In this document: positions 8,201 to 16,357 of the stretch, one piece after another
How the letters are laid out: each line of letters begins with the position of its first letter
Numbering within the stretch: position 1 is the first letter of the stretch
Origin: an uncultured Bacteroidales bacterium
GTDB lineage: Bacteria > Bacteroidota > Bacteroidia > Bacteroidales > UBA932
Reading direction: 5' to 3'
Assembly: GCA_934691625.1 (NCBI GenBank)
Contig: CAKUTA010000017.1
Location: 1-50,693, forward strand
Length of the DNA: 50,693 nucleotides
Translations under genes and position numbers: made by a program
The notes under the pieces: model-generated
The model's database searches: none
What the model was told of the DNA's origin: nothing
Seen by the model: the letters and a program-made list of their open reading frames with translations, nothing else

Positions 8201-9202
8201 ATGGCACTTTTTGAAAGCTACGAGCGTCGTATTGATCAGATCAATGCAGCTCTCAACAAATATGGTATTAAGGACCTCGACGAGGCTAAGGCTATCTGCA
8301 ACGAGAAGGGACTCGACCCGTACAAGATGTGCGAGGACACACAGAAGATCTGCTTCGAGAATGCAAAGTGGGCTTACGTAGTGGGCACAGCCATCGCTAT
8401 CAAGAAAGGAGTGAAGAGCGCCGCTGAGGCTGCCGAGGCTATCGGTGAAGGTCTCCAGGCATTCTGCATCCCTGGTTCAGTAGCTGATGACCGTAAAGTC
8501 GGTCTCGGACATGGAAACCTCGCTGCACGTCTTCTCCGTGAGGATACTGAGTGCTTCGCATTCCTCGCAGGCCATGAGTCTTATGCTGCCGCTGAGGGTG
8601 CCATCAAGATTGCCGAGATGGCAAACAAGGTCCGTAAGAAACCTCTCCGCGTCATCCTCAACGGACTTGGAAAGGATGCTGCGAAGATCATTTCCCGTAT
8701 CAACGGCTTCACATACGTACAGACACAGTTCGACTACTACACCGGAGAGGTGAAGGTTATCGACGAGATCAAATACTCTGACGGTGTCCGTGGTGGTGTA
8801 CGCTGCTATGGTGCAGATGATGTACGCGAAGGCGTAGCCATCATGTGGAAGGAGAATGTCGATGTTTCCATCACCGGTAACTCCACAAACCCTACCCGTT
8901 TCCAGCACCCTGTAGCAGGAACATACAAGAAAGAGCGTGTCCTTGCAGGCAAGCCTTATTTCTCTGTTGCATCAGGTGGCGGTACCGGACGTACACTTCA
9001 TCCGGACAACATGGCTGCCGGCCCGGCTTCATACGGCATGACCGACACCATGGGACGTATGCACTCTGACGCTCAGTTCGCAGGTTCTTCTTCAGTTCCT
9101 GCACACGTTGAGATGATGGGCTTCCTAGGAATGGGCAACAACCCTATGGTAGGAGCAACTGTAGCTATCGCTGTGGCTACTGACCTGGCTCTCAACAAGT
9201 AA
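8201..9202 (+). CDS. GGGtGRT protein (PF14057 family)
   Basis: A 333-residue protein with the signature that names the family, GGGTGRT, in VASGGGTGRTLHPDNMAAG. A conserved C-terminus rich in Gly, Met and Ala follows (MGRMHSDAQFAGSSSVPAHVEMMGFLGMGNNPMVGATVAIAVATDLALNK). Several cysteines (MCEDTQKIC, AFCIPGS, ECFAF, RCYG) could bind metal. No signal peptide or transmembrane segment is convincing, so it is probably cytoplasmic. It is co-transcribed with the NifU-like gene and followed by a strong terminator. The family has no assigned reaction. Association with iron-sulfur metabolism is inferred only from its neighbour. Confidence 0.88.
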   Translation: MALFESYERRIDQINAALNKYGIKDLDEAKAICNEKGLDPYKMCEDTQKICFENAKWAYVVGTAIAIKKGVKSAAEAAEAIGEGLQAFCIPGSVADDRKVGLGHGNLAARLLREDTECFAFLAGHESYAAAEGAIKIAEMANKVRKKPLRVILNGLGKDAAKIISRINGFTYVQTQFDYYTGEVKVIDEIKYSDGVRGGVRCYGADDVREGVAIMWKENVDVSITGNSTNPTRFQHPVAGTYKKERVLAGKPYFSVASGGGTGRTLHPDNMAAGPASYGMTDTMGRMHSDAQFAGSSSVPAHVEMMGFLGMGNNPMVGATVAIAVATDLALNK

Positions 9203-9224
9203 TCGAGACAGATTCACGATAAAG

Positions 9225-9260
9225 GCTCCCGTAAGCTTTCAAGGTTTACGGGAGTTTTTG
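9225..9260 (+). terminator. Rho-independent terminator of the NifU-like/GGGtGRT operon
   Basis: CTCCCGTAA (9226-9234) pairs with TTACGGGAG (9246-9254) and is followed by TTTTT. The loop holds a second small complement (GCTTTCAAGG). Confidence 0.85.
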
Positions 9261-9307
9261 TATATTGTCACGTGGAGCATAAGCACTTGAGTTGCAAGCA
9301 TATAAGC

Positions 9308-9345
9308 AAAACTCTACTCCAGATTTCATGGAGTAGAGTTTTATT
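9308..9345. terminator. Bidirectional terminator, mainly for the minus-strand radA operon
   Basis: A 13-bp stem AAACTCTACTCCA (9308-9320) / TGGAGTAGAGTTT has an 8-nt loop and A/T runs on both sides. It lies 20-60 nt beyond the stop of the C_GCAxxG_C_C gene on the minus strand. Confidence 0.8.
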
Positions 9346-9367
9346 TAATAATCTATGTATCAGAATA

Positions 9368-9871
9368 TTACACTCCACGAGCCAGCATCTTTTCCGCGAC
9401 AATGCGGGCTGCATTGCCGATTATCTGCGGACAAGGACGCTTGCGGTAATATTCCGCTGTGCGTGCCGACGGAGCTGGAGATTCCGGAGCGGCCGCTTTG
9501 CCAAGACCGAGCAGTTCGCGGCACACTATGCTCCCTCCATTGACCTGTCTGAATCTTTCCGCAAATTCCTGAACGATAGCGTAGTTGGCCTTTCTTGCCT
9601 CCATATCTGCCGGAACGTCTGCGGGCGAGATGAAGCCGGCCATCATGGTGCAGCCGCTGAATGCGCCGCACACTTCGCGCATACGCCCCATTCCGCCACC
9701 GAAACCTGAACCGATAATCTTCAGCAGCTGTTCACTTGCCAGGCCTGAAGCCTCCAGCACATCGGCGAAAGCCAGTATCACGGATTGGGTGCAGTTGAAG
9801 CCCTGGCGGAACAGCGCCATTGCCTTTTCGGCCCGCTCTTCCGGGGAAAAGCCCTGCGGTAATGTCATCAT
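9368..9871 (-). CDS. C_GCAxxG_C_C family redox-type protein
   Basis: A 167-residue protein with the spaced cysteines of the TIGR01909 family: Cys27 in FNCTQS, Cys68 and Cys74 in EVCGAFSGCTMMAGF, and later ones in VCRELLGLG and RPCPQIIG. The pattern suggests a metal- or cluster-binding redox protein, but no reaction is established. There is no signal peptide. It is the last gene of a radA transcript: its ATG overlaps the stop of the small membrane protein (ATGA at 9868-9871), and a terminator follows. The link to radA is probably only positional. Confidence 0.85.
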   Translation of the reverse strand: MMTLPQGFSPEERAEKAMALFRQGFNCTQSVILAFADVLEASGLASEQLLKIIGSGFGGGMGRMREVCGAFSGCTMMAGFISPADVPADMEARKANYAIVQEFAERFRQVNGGSIVCRELLGLGKAAAPESPAPSARTAEYYRKRPCPQIIGNAARIVAEKMLARGV

Positions 9872-10083
9872 ATAAGGGAATCTGCTTTTTCAACAATCGC
9901 CAGCGTATCTGCCGGGACCAGGATAGTAGTGTCAGATGGAACTGAAAGGACTGTGTCTGCAGCAGGAGCAACCTCCGTATCCGCATGTTCAAGCCTGCCG
10001 GTCAATGACATCAGGCTGACTGTCAGCGCAGTGACCACTACGGCTATCAGAACCGAGAATTTGTCAAGATTTTTCTGTGTCAT
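9868..10083 (-). CDS. Small single-pass membrane protein, function unknown
   Basis: 71 residues. A short cytoplasmic stretch (MTQKNLDKF) leads into one transmembrane helix (SVLIAVVVTALTVSLMSL). The tail is acidic and rich in Thr, Pro and Asp (VLSVPSDTTILVPADTL) and is predicted to be periplasmic. It sits 11 nt after radA and overlaps the next gene by 4 nt, so all three are co-transcribed. Family not recognised. Confidence 0.7.
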   Translation of the reverse strand: MTQKNLDKFSVLIAVVVTALTVSLMSLTGRLEHADTEVAPAADTVLSVPSDTTILVPADTLAIVEKADSLI

Positions 10084-10094
10084 ATTATATCATG

Positions 10095-11465
10095 TTATTG
10101 TCTGAATAGATTGCGCACCAATGCAGGAATGTCTGCGACCTTCATGACCTCGATACCTTTCGCGACGGCATTGTCAATGGACGTGAACGATGAGATGAAT
10201 ATTTTTCTGAAGCCGAGCCGGGCAGCTTCTGTAACGCGCCGCTCAGGCTGGCTGACAGGACGTATCTCGCCGCTCAGTCCTACCTCCCCGGCAAAGCAGA
10301 TGTTGGCTGGTATCGGGAAGTCAAAATTTGACGAGAGCACGGCACAGACGACAGCCAAGTCGCATGCAGGGTCTGTAACTCGCAGACCTCCAGCCATATT
10401 CAGGAACACGTCCTTCATATTGAGCTTGAATCCGGCACGTTTCTCCAGCACTGCCAGGAGCATGTTCAGCCTGCGTACATCGAAGCCTGTCGCAGAGCGC
10501 TGCGGGGTGCCGTACGCCGCCGAGCTGACAAGTGCCTGCACTTCGAAAAGGAACGGGCGGAGTCCATCCAGCATTGCACAGATTGCCGTTCCACTCAGCC
10601 CCTCCTCGTGCATCGGGATCAGCATCTCGGACGGGTTGGTCACTTCGCGCAGCCCCTTGCCTGTCATCTCGAACACGGCGAGCTCTGACGTGGAGCCGAA
10701 GCGGTTCTTTATGCTGCGCAACAGGCGGTACGAACCCTTGTTGTCGCCTTCGAACTGAAGCACGACATCCACGATATGTTCCAGAATCTTCGGTCCGGCG
10801 ATGTATCCGTCCTTGGTGATATGTCCGATAAGAATGACCGGGACTCCTGACATTTTCGCATAATGGAGCAGCAACGCGGTGACTTCCTTGATTTGCGACA
10901 CGGAGCCGGCGGAGGAATCGACATTTGACGAGAACATGGTCTGAACCGAGTCCACGACCATGAGGTCAGGTTTCAGGGCATCAGCCTGAGCAATGATGCT
11001 GCTTATATCTGTTTCACTGAAGATGAAGCAGTTGGAGTTGTCGCCGCCAAGCCTGTCTGCACGCATCTTCACCTGGCGTGCGCTTTCCTCTCCGGACACG
11101 TACAATGTCTTGAGGGAGGGGGCGCCAAGAGGGATCTGCAGGGACAATGTGGATTTGCCGATGCCAGGCTCTCCGCCTATCAGCACCAGCGAGCCCTTGA
11201 CAATTCCGCCGCCAAGCAGCCTGTCCACTTCACTGAGTCCCAGCGATATCCTGTTTTCCGCAGAGGCATCTATCTCCTTCAGGTGCAGTGGTCTGTTGCC
11301 TGGCGAGGCTGAAGACTGGGACATGTTCCGTGCAGACTTTCCCGTCGCCACTGTCTGCTCCACCATGGTGTTCCATTCTCCGCATGCAGGGCAACGCCCC
11401 ATCCATTTGGGGCTTTCATTACCGCAATTCGTACAGAACCACACCGTCTTTTCCTTACTCGCCAT
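10095..11465 (-). CDS. radA: DNA repair protein RadA/Sms
   Basis: A 456-residue RecA-like ATPase that drives branch migration of recombination intermediates. It has an N-terminal four-cysteine zinc finger (CTNC...CPACGEW, residues 11-31), a Walker A motif GGEPGIGKST, and a Walker B stretch LMVVDSVQT. The RadA-specific KNRFGS motif is followed by the Lon-protease-like C-terminal domain (SNFDFPIPANICFAGEVGLSGEIRPV). Length and order match the family. It is the first gene of a three-gene transcript with a consensus -7 box 17 nt before the start. Confidence 0.95.
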   Translation of the reverse strand: MASKEKTVWFCTNCGNESPKWMGRCPACGEWNTMVEQTVATGKSARNMSQSSASPGNRPLHLKEIDASAENRISLGLSEVDRLLGGGIVKGSLVLIGGEPGIGKSTLSLQIPLGAPSLKTLYVSGEESARQVKMRADRLGGDNSNCFIFSETDISSIIAQADALKPDLMVVDSVQTMFSSNVDSSAGSVSQIKEVTALLLHYAKMSGVPVILIGHITKDGYIAGPKILEHIVDVVLQFEGDNKGSYRLLRSIKNRFGSTSELAVFEMTGKGLREVTNPSEMLIPMHEEGLSGTAICAMLDGLRPFLFEVQALVSSAAYGTPQRSATGFDVRRLNMLLAVLEKRAGFKLNMKDVFLNMAGGLRVTDPACDLAVVCAVLSSNFDFPIPANICFAGEVGLSGEIRPVSQPERRVTEAARLGFRKIFISSFTSIDNAVAKGIEVMKVADIPALVRNLFRQ

Positions 11466-11481
11466 AACCGATAATTTTCAC

Positions 11482-11489
11482 AAAGATAC
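11482..11489 (-). promoter_or_regulatory. -7 box for radA
   Basis: TATCTTTG on the minus strand, a perfect TAnnTTTG match, ends 17 nt upstream of the radA ATG. The predicted leader is therefore very short. No clear -33 box. Confidence 0.5.
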
Positions 11490-11701
11490 GATAAAAAGCC
11501 CGAACCCTGTCATGCCTGGTGAGTCTGCCGCCTTTCAAGCTTACACTGATTATCAGACAGTTACATTTTCCAAATGTCTGCCCCGTGACATTTGGAAATC
11601 ATAAATCATTGATAATCAACGATAATTCACTCATCCTGGCAATGTGCCAAATCATGCCTGACCGGCCGGCATGAAGTCGCAGCTCTTCTCTCTGCACCAT
11701 G

Positions 11702-11872
11702 CTTGGCGGGACGGGGCCACGGTGAAATCACTAAACGGCTGATAATCAATGGGACTTTCGCACAGAGTGTGGATTTCGAGCTAAAAAATGGCTCAAATTC
11801 CACGCTACGCTATCGTAACATACTAAATATCAATAATATGCCATTTCCCACCGTGGCGCCGTCCCGACAAAG
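11702..11872. repeat. Nested inverted-repeat unit of about 170 bp
   Basis: Outer arms 11702-11730 and 11840-11872 are complementary over about 18 bp with one mismatch in the core (CGGGACGG, GCCACGGTG). A second hairpin (11770-11802) lies inside. No other copy is seen in this window. Confidence 0.6.
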
Positions 11873-12154
11873 ACAAAGCGAAGCACAGAAACAGAATGGA
11901 AAACGAGGATGAGAGCGGCTGCAGATCATGGCAGTTCCGCAGCAGAGTGCAGCGAAAAGGGAGCATGCTACTAGGAGGGATGTATGACGCAGCAGCATCT
12001 TTGGTAAAACATCCATTGTTACATTTGAGCTGACAGCGAGAATGACCGTAGGACGCTTCAGGGTAGGGCACAAAAAAAGCAGCATCCTGAGTTACCTCAA
12101 GGTACCGCAATTCTTTGTGTGCGCCCTCATGGACGCAGCCCGGGTTTTGTCCGA

Positions 12155-12361
12155 TTACTCAGCAGCAACAGTGCTATCAGCAGCGCAGCAGCTAGTTGTA
12201 TCAGCAGCAGCGGCGGCAGCAGCAGCGAGGCTGTCAGCTACACGTACGCTATCAGCTTTTGCCTGAGCTTCAGCTTCAGCTTTCTTAGCAGCATTGTTTC
12301 CGCAAGATGCAGCAGCAACCATCATGGCAACAACTGCCAAAGACATAAATACCTTCTTCAT
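12155..12361 (-). CDS. Small Ala/Asp-rich lipoprotein
   Basis: 68 residues. A lipoprotein signal peptide ends at the lipobox AAASC with the lipidated Cys at position 20. The mature part is low-complexity: an Ala/Lys/Glu segment, then alanine-rich repeats and a C-terminal TTSCCAADSTVAAE with two adjacent cysteines. It has the best promoter in the window. Short lipoproteins of this composition are common in Bacteroidales and unassigned in function. Because the alanine run is encoded by GCA/GCT/GCC repeats, its length may vary between strains (inference). Confidence 0.8.
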   Translation of the reverse strand: MKKVFMSLAVVAMMVAAASCGNNAAKKAEAEAQAKADSVRVADSLAAAAAAAADTTSCCAADSTVAAE

Positions 12362-12405
12362 GGCTTTAAAACTTTAACTAGTTAAACTAAATTTTTTTAA
12401 TGGCG

Positions 12406-12436
12406 CAAAAGTACATACATTTTTGACAACAACAAA
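12406..12436 (-). promoter_or_regulatory. Consensus Bacteroidota promoter of the small lipoprotein
   Basis: On the minus strand, TTTG (-33 box, 12433-12436) is separated by 19 bp from TACTTTTG (-7 box, 12406-12413). Both boxes and the spacing fit the sigma-ABfr consensus. The start would be near 12399, giving a leader of about 38 nt to the ATG at 12361. Confidence 0.7.
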
Positions 12437-12470
12437 CAAAAATTTCACTTTTTTCGTTTCAAGTCACATA

Positions 12471-12546
12471 AGAAGCTGTTTTGAAATGATTTAAAAGTTC
12501 TTTAAAGTCTCTCAAACCTTCAGATAGTCATTTCAAAACAGCTTCT
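12471..12546. repeat. R1 repeat, internally deleted copy 2
   Basis: A 76-bp version of R1. Both ends (AGAAGCTGTTTTGAAAT / ATTTCAAAACAGCTTCT) are intact, with TAA outside GAAGC/GCTTC on each side as in copy 1. Most of the interior is missing, leaving CTCTCAAACCTTCAGATA next to one end. It begins 13 nt after the stop codon of the phosphodiesterase gene. A deletion derivative with intact ends is typical of miniature transposable elements. Confidence 0.85.
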
Positions 12547-12559
12547 AAACGGCTAAAAC

Positions 12560-13066
12560 CTAACGGTTTTGTAACGTTCTAGGCTCATGAAACAGCTCCA
12601 TTCCATGAATGTTTCCGTCATCTATGTGGAACCGTAGCGCCGTCCGCTCCACGTGCCAGCCCTGGATACCGCAGGCCCCAGGGTTGATGTACAGAACACC
12701 GGCGGCAGGGTCGTTCTTCACCATGAGAATATGCGAATGCCCGCATACGAAGATATCCGGATGATAGCGTGACATCAATGCCCTGGCCTTGTAGTCATAT
12801 TTGCCTGGACGTCCGCCGATATGCATCATCAGAACACGCTTGCCCTCACATTCAAAGCATTGGTATTCAGGATATACGAGCCTGATATCCTGCCCGTCGC
12901 AATTCCCATAGACGCCCTTGAGCGGCTTGAAAGCGGCAATCGAATCCGCGAAATTGATACTTCCGCCGAAATCACCGGCATGCCATATCTCGTCCACAGG
13001 CGCAAGAAAATCTCTGAATTCCTGACCGAATACCCCATGGGTATCTGAAATAACACCTATAAACAT
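12560..13066 (-). CDS. YfcE/MJ0936-type metallophosphodiesterase
   Basis: A 168-residue calcineurin-like phosphoesterase with two-metal active-site motifs in order: D8-x-H10 (ISDTHG), GD (HAGDFGG), GNCD, H (MMHIGG) and GHSH (CGHSHILM). Small enzymes of this class hydrolyse phosphodiesters; the natural substrate is usually unknown. The ATG at 13066 starts exactly at the conserved MFIGVISDTHG. Upstream starts would put extra residues across the R1 fragment. It follows rsmE with a gap of about 30 nt and is probably the last gene of the tsaC-rsmE transcript. Confidence 0.9.
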   Translation of the reverse strand: MFIGVISDTHGVFGQEFRDFLAPVDEIWHAGDFGGSINFADSIAAFKPLKGVYGNCDGQDIRLVYPEYQCFECEGKRVLMMHIGGRPGKYDYKARALMSRYHPDIFVCGHSHILMVKNDPAAGVLYINPGACGIQGWHVERTALRFHIDDGNIHGMELFHEPRTLQNR

Positions 13067-13071
13067 ATAAA

Positions 13072-13093
13072 TCAATGATTTCAAAACAGATTC
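13072..13093. repeat. R1 repeat, solo terminal fragment
   Basis: TGATTTCAAAACAGATTCC between the rsmE stop and the phosphodiesterase ATG matches the left end of R1 copy 4 (GGATCTGTTTTGAAATGATT, reverse-complemented). Only one end is present. Confidence 0.5.
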
Positions 13094-13098
13094 CCAGG

Positions 13099-13818
13099 CT
13101 AGAGCCATCTGTAATAGACCATAGACACGGCAGCCAGAGCAGCCGTCTCGGTACGAAGCCTTGACTCACCGATATGCACCGGGATGTAGCCCGCAGCCAC
13201 GGCGGCATCCGCCTCCTCCCTGGAAAAATCTCCCTCCGGGCCGATCAGGACAATCACACTGTCTCCGCTGTATGCCTCGAGCTCGTCACGGATGGAATGC
13301 CGCTCTGCACCGTCCTCAAAACAATATGCGATAAGTTTCAACGCCTGTGTATCCGCAGTGCTGCCGATGAATTCGCGCACGGACATTGTCCCGGACAATT
13401 CTGGAATGGATGCTTTCAAGGACTGCTTCGCAGCCGAAAGGAGTATCCGGTTCATGCGCTCAGGCTTCAAGACCTTACGCTCTGAATGATCCCCAATCAC
13501 AGGGACAATCCTGTCCACGCCGAATTCCGTTGCCTTTTCCGCGAACCACTCGTAGCGGTCGATGTTCTTCGTGGGGCAGACAGCCATTGTAAGGCAATAT
13601 GGCTGCGACCCCCAGTCCCTATATTCCTCATTAATCTGAGCCTCAGCACCTTTCGGAGAATCGGAAATCAATGTGCACCTGTACATTGTCCCGTTCCCGT
13701 CTATAACACAGATGCTGTCGCCCGCGCGATGCCTGAGGACACGGACGCAATGCACCGACTCATCTTCCCCGAGCCTGCAGATACCTCCGGAGATATCGTC
13801 TGTCCAGAAGATTTCCAT
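13099..13818 (-). CDS. rsmE: 16S rRNA (uracil-1498-N3)-methyltransferase
   Basis: Methylates U1498 in the decoding region of 16S rRNA using S-adenosylmethionine. The 239-residue protein has an N-terminal PUA-like domain (MEIFWTDDI... VHCVRVLRHRAGD) and a C-terminal SPOUT knot. The SAM-binding elements VLIGPEGDFSREE and HIGESRLRTETAALAAVSMVYY are both present. Its ATG overlaps the stop of tsaC by one base (TAATG), so translation is coupled. Confidence 0.93.
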   Translation of the reverse strand: MEIFWTDDISGGICRLGEDESVHCVRVLRHRAGDSICVIDGNGTMYRCTLISDSPKGAEAQINEEYRDWGSQPYCLTMAVCPTKNIDRYEWFAEKATEFGVDRIVPVIGDHSERKVLKPERMNRILLSAAKQSLKASIPELSGTMSVREFIGSTADTQALKLIAYCFEDGAERHSIRDELEAYSGDSVIVLIGPEGDFSREEADAAVAAGYIPVHIGESRLRTETAALAAVSMVYYRWL

Positions 13819-14438
13819 TACTCCCTGATTATCTGGATTCCGCCGTCAACATCGACCTTGATTATCTGCGAGGCCTGGCCTGTGGCACCACGCTCCAGTG
13901 ACGGCTCCACGATATAATCCACTGCGGAGCGTATGGATTCAGGAATGTCGATGTACTTGTGAGGCGCAGGCTCTCCGGAAATGTTGGCAGAAGTCGATAC
14001 AATAGGACGTCCGAGCTTGTATATCAAGCTTCTGCAGAATTCCATGTTTGGTATGCGGATGCCTACGCTCTCATCTTCGGCAATCACGTTATATGCCAGG
14101 AAATGTCTGTCCGCCACGGCTTTCTCCCCTTCCGCAGGAGCTTTGCCATGAATGGCTCCGGGATAAATCAATGTCATAGGCCGGTCGTTCACATCCACAA
14201 GCTGCACGGCGATATCGGGAATGACTTTCACGAAGCGGCATACCATGTCCATATCCGAAGCCAGAAGCACAAGGGCCTTGCTGTCGGAACGGTGCTTTAT
14301 CCCGTAGATCCGCGCTACCGCTTCCGGGTTCGTGGCATCGCAGCCAAGCCCCCATACGGTATCAGTAGGATAAAGTATGACTCCGCCATCTTTCAGGACT
14401 TTAAGAGTCTCATCCACAATAACTTTAATGTCTTTCAT
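13818..14438 (-). CDS. tsaC: L-threonylcarbamoyladenylate synthase (Sua5/YrdC/TsaC)
   Basis: Forms threonylcarbamoyl-AMP from threonine, bicarbonate and ATP for the t6A37 modification of ANN-decoding tRNAs. The 206-residue YrdC-domain protein has the conserved GGVILYPTDTVWGLGCDA near the N-terminus, KHRSDSKALVLL, and SVGIRIPN. The segment PIVSTSANISGEPAPH is the family's Ser-Thr-Ser-Ala-N motif. It lacks the C-terminal Sua5 extension, so it is the short TsaC form. The start is the ATG at 14438; anything longer overlaps the previous gene. The stop of that gene (14440) is one base away. Confidence 0.93.
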   Translation of the reverse strand: MKDIKVIVDETLKVLKDGGVILYPTDTVWGLGCDATNPEAVARIYGIKHRSDSKALVLLASDMDMVCRFVKVIPDIAVQLVDVNDRPMTLIYPGAIHGKAPAEGEKAVADRHFLAYNVIAEDESVGIRIPNMEFCRSLIYKLGRPIVSTSANISGEPAPHKYIDIPESIRSAVDYIVEPSLERGATGQASQIIKVDVDGGIQIIRE

Positions 14439-14439
14439 A

Positions 14440-15525
14440 CTATTTTGCAATTACAGCTTCCACAGGATAATGGTCCGAGAAGCGTTTATTTATCACTTTA
14501 TGAGACAATGCCTTATAGCTCTCCGGGAACAGGACATAATCTATTCTCAGAAGCGGCTTCAGTCTGGAGAACGTGGCGCCGGAGCCGGAGCCCGCCTCCT
14601 CGAATGAATCCTTACGCCTGCGGCTCAGCCTCCAGTAGGTATATGACATCGGGGTATCATTGAAATCCCCTGTCACTATGACATTCTCCTTGCAGCTCTC
14701 GATGTCGTCAAGCACCTGGTCCACCTGACGCGGACGGCGCACAATCGAGCGGCGCATCTTTTCCTCAGTATCCTTCACCGCCTTCTTGTAGTCCTTCTCC
14801 AGGGCAGTGGCAAGGCGTGACAGAGAGATGTTGTAGCTCTCGAAATGGCAGTTGTACACTCGCAAGGTGTCACCTCCGATGCAGTAGTCGGAATAAAGCG
14901 CCAGGTTCGAGCTGTGCTCGAAGTCTATATGTCCTTTCGACAATGCAGGATAACGGCTCAGGGTTACATTTCCGTAGCTCCCGTATTTATTCACATTGAC
15001 ATAATACTTTATGTCATAGCTTTTCATCTGACGGGCGAGATAGCTGATAACCCGCTCCTGATTCTGCATGTAGAACTCCTGAAGGCAGATAATGTCGGCG
15101 TTCTCGGAGCGCAGGAATGCCATTACTGAATCGGCGCATTCCATTCTGGAGGAGAATTTCTCCCCTTGTGGCAAGGCGAAACGCCCGACATTGTATGAAA
15201 CTATCTTAAAACCATCCGCATCGTCATCTCCTCCGGCAGTCGTCAGGCGGAAGAACTTCCCCGAGATCATAAATGCCGGAATGAGGGCGACAAGCGGGAT
15301 GATGACAGCCCTGGAGCGCCGCAGGATCGCCCATACGAGCAGGATGAAATTCACTATCAGCAGAGGGAAGAACAGAAGCCCGAAAATAGTCATGAACCAG
15401 GCCTTGGCAGGATTGATATAGACAGACAGGTAGCTGATAATCAGCAATACAGCGGATATCGTCATCAATGTCCGCGATGTAATGCCGAAGAACAGGCTGT
15501 GCTTCTTCTGTCTTCCTGCCGCCAT
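14440..15525 (-). CDS. Membrane-anchored endonuclease/exonuclease/phosphatase (EEP) family protein
   Basis: 361 residues. Three N-terminal transmembrane helices (about 15-35, 42-65 and 72-92) tether an EEP catalytic domain, probably on the periplasmic side. Catalytic motifs are VSYNVGRF, ICLQEFYM (Glu metal ligand), VYNCHFES, VTGDFNDTP and FSDHYPVEAVI (His). This architecture is common in Bacteroidota and unassigned. The fold covers nucleases, sphingomyelinases and inositol phosphatases, so only phosphodiester or phosphomonoester hydrolysis can be proposed. It sits in a compact run rhomboid-EEP-tsaC-rsmE-yfcE with gaps of 1-30 nt. Confidence 0.85.
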   Translation of the reverse strand: MAAGRQKKHSLFFGITSRTLMTISAVLLIISYLSVYINPAKAWFMTIFGLLFFPLLIVNFILLVWAILRRSRAVIIPLVALIPAFMISGKFFRLTTAGGDDDADGFKIVSYNVGRFALPQGEKFSSRMECADSVMAFLRSENADIICLQEFYMQNQERVISYLARQMKSYDIKYYVNVNKYGSYGNVTLSRYPALSKGHIDFEHSSNLALYSDYCIGGDTLRVYNCHFESYNISLSRLATALEKDYKKAVKDTEEKMRRSIVRRPRQVDQVLDDIESCKENVIVTGDFNDTPMSYTYWRLSRRRKDSFEEAGSGSGATFSRLKPLLRIDYVLFPESYKALSHKVINKRFSDHYPVEAVIAK

Positions 15526-15528
15526 ACA

Positions 15529-16206
15529 TCAATACAGTTTACCCTGCCTGCGCCACCATCTGATAAGCAGCCAGCCGAACAGCATTCCGCCTAGATGAGC
15601 GAAATGAGCCACACCGTCCTGCAGCCCGGAGACACCGGTACCTAGTTCAATGACTGCGAATATTATCACGAACCATTTGGCGGTAAATGTTATAGGCGGA
15701 AACAGCAATGTAAGCCGGGACTGAGGATAAAGCATTGCATAGCCGATGAGGACACCATAGATTGCACCTGAGGCACCAAGCGTCGGGGTCATCAGGAGAT
15801 TATGGTAGTTCACAGCAGCTCCGTTTGCCAGAAATGCCTGTGCCTGAATCCACTCCACACCGGTATGCAGCGCTGCTGCGCCAAGTCCAGTGACGAAATA
15901 GAATATCAGGAAACGCTTTGCCCCGAGGCTGCGCTCCAGTATCATGCCGAACATGATGAGGGTGTACATATTGAAGAATATGTGCCAGAAGCCTCCATGC
16001 ATGAACATGTGGGTGACGATCTGCCATGGCTTGAAGAACGGCGATGCCGGATAGAACATCGCGAAGTTCGCCACCATGAACTGTTCATTGATCAATGTCG
16101 CGATGAACATCAGGATATTGATCGCAACAATATTTTTCGTGACAGGGGGTATCGAGGCGATAAATCCGCCGCGTCCTCCGCCGTAATTGTCATAATAATA
16201 GCTCAT
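15529..16206 (-). CDS. Rhomboid family intramembrane serine protease
   Basis: A 225-residue six-helix membrane protease cleaving transmembrane segments. The catalytic Ser is in LGASGAIYG and the catalytic His in HFAHLGGMLFGW. The helix-1/loop-1 signature WQIVTHMFMHGGFWHIFFNMYTL is intact. The start at 16206 (MSYYYDNYGGG) is preferred: a near-consensus -7 box (AATATTTG, minus strand of 16226-16233) lies between it and the possible TTG start at 16254. Substrates are unknown. The EEP gene follows after 3 nt. Confidence 0.92.
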   Translation of the reverse strand: MSYYYDNYGGGRGGFIASIPPVTKNIVAINILMFIATLINEQFMVANFAMFYPASPFFKPWQIVTHMFMHGGFWHIFFNMYTLIMFGMILERSLGAKRFLIFYFVTGLGAAALHTGVEWIQAQAFLANGAAVNYHNLLMTPTLGASGAIYGVLIGYAMLYPQSRLTLLFPPITFTAKWFVIIFAVIELGTGVSGLQDGVAHFAHLGGMLFGWLLIRWWRRQGKLY

Positions 16207-16357
16207 ACCTTCTATTTCGAGTTTCGCAAATATTGAATCTATCTCATTTATCAAACTCTACCCCCACGCAGTTTTTCTGTCCATGTTGCCCCTATTCTAA
16301 ATCCTGAGGAGAGGACTTACTATCGCCACAAGGACTCACTTGCGAGACATAAGCATT

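Larger units (their letters stand above)
11466..12154. other. 690-bp gene-free region with several inverted repeats
   Basis: No reading frame here looks coding. Visible structure: a perfect 12-bp hairpin TTTCCAAATGTC (11567-11578) / GACATTTGGAAA (11587-11598); a long inverted repeat with arms 11702-11730 and 11840-11872 sharing CGGGACGG-GCCACGGTG; and a hairpin nested inside it, TGGATTTCGAGC (11770-11781) / GCTCAAATTCCA (11791-11802). It could be a miniature mobile element or a structured RNA. I recognise no Rfam family. Confidence 0.55.

Noticed and set aside
11810..12110. Minus-strand open frames of about 90 codons in the gene-free region
   Set aside because: Two overlapping frames with no start context, Cys/Phe/Leu-rich composition and coincidence with an inverted-repeat arm; not convincing as proteins.
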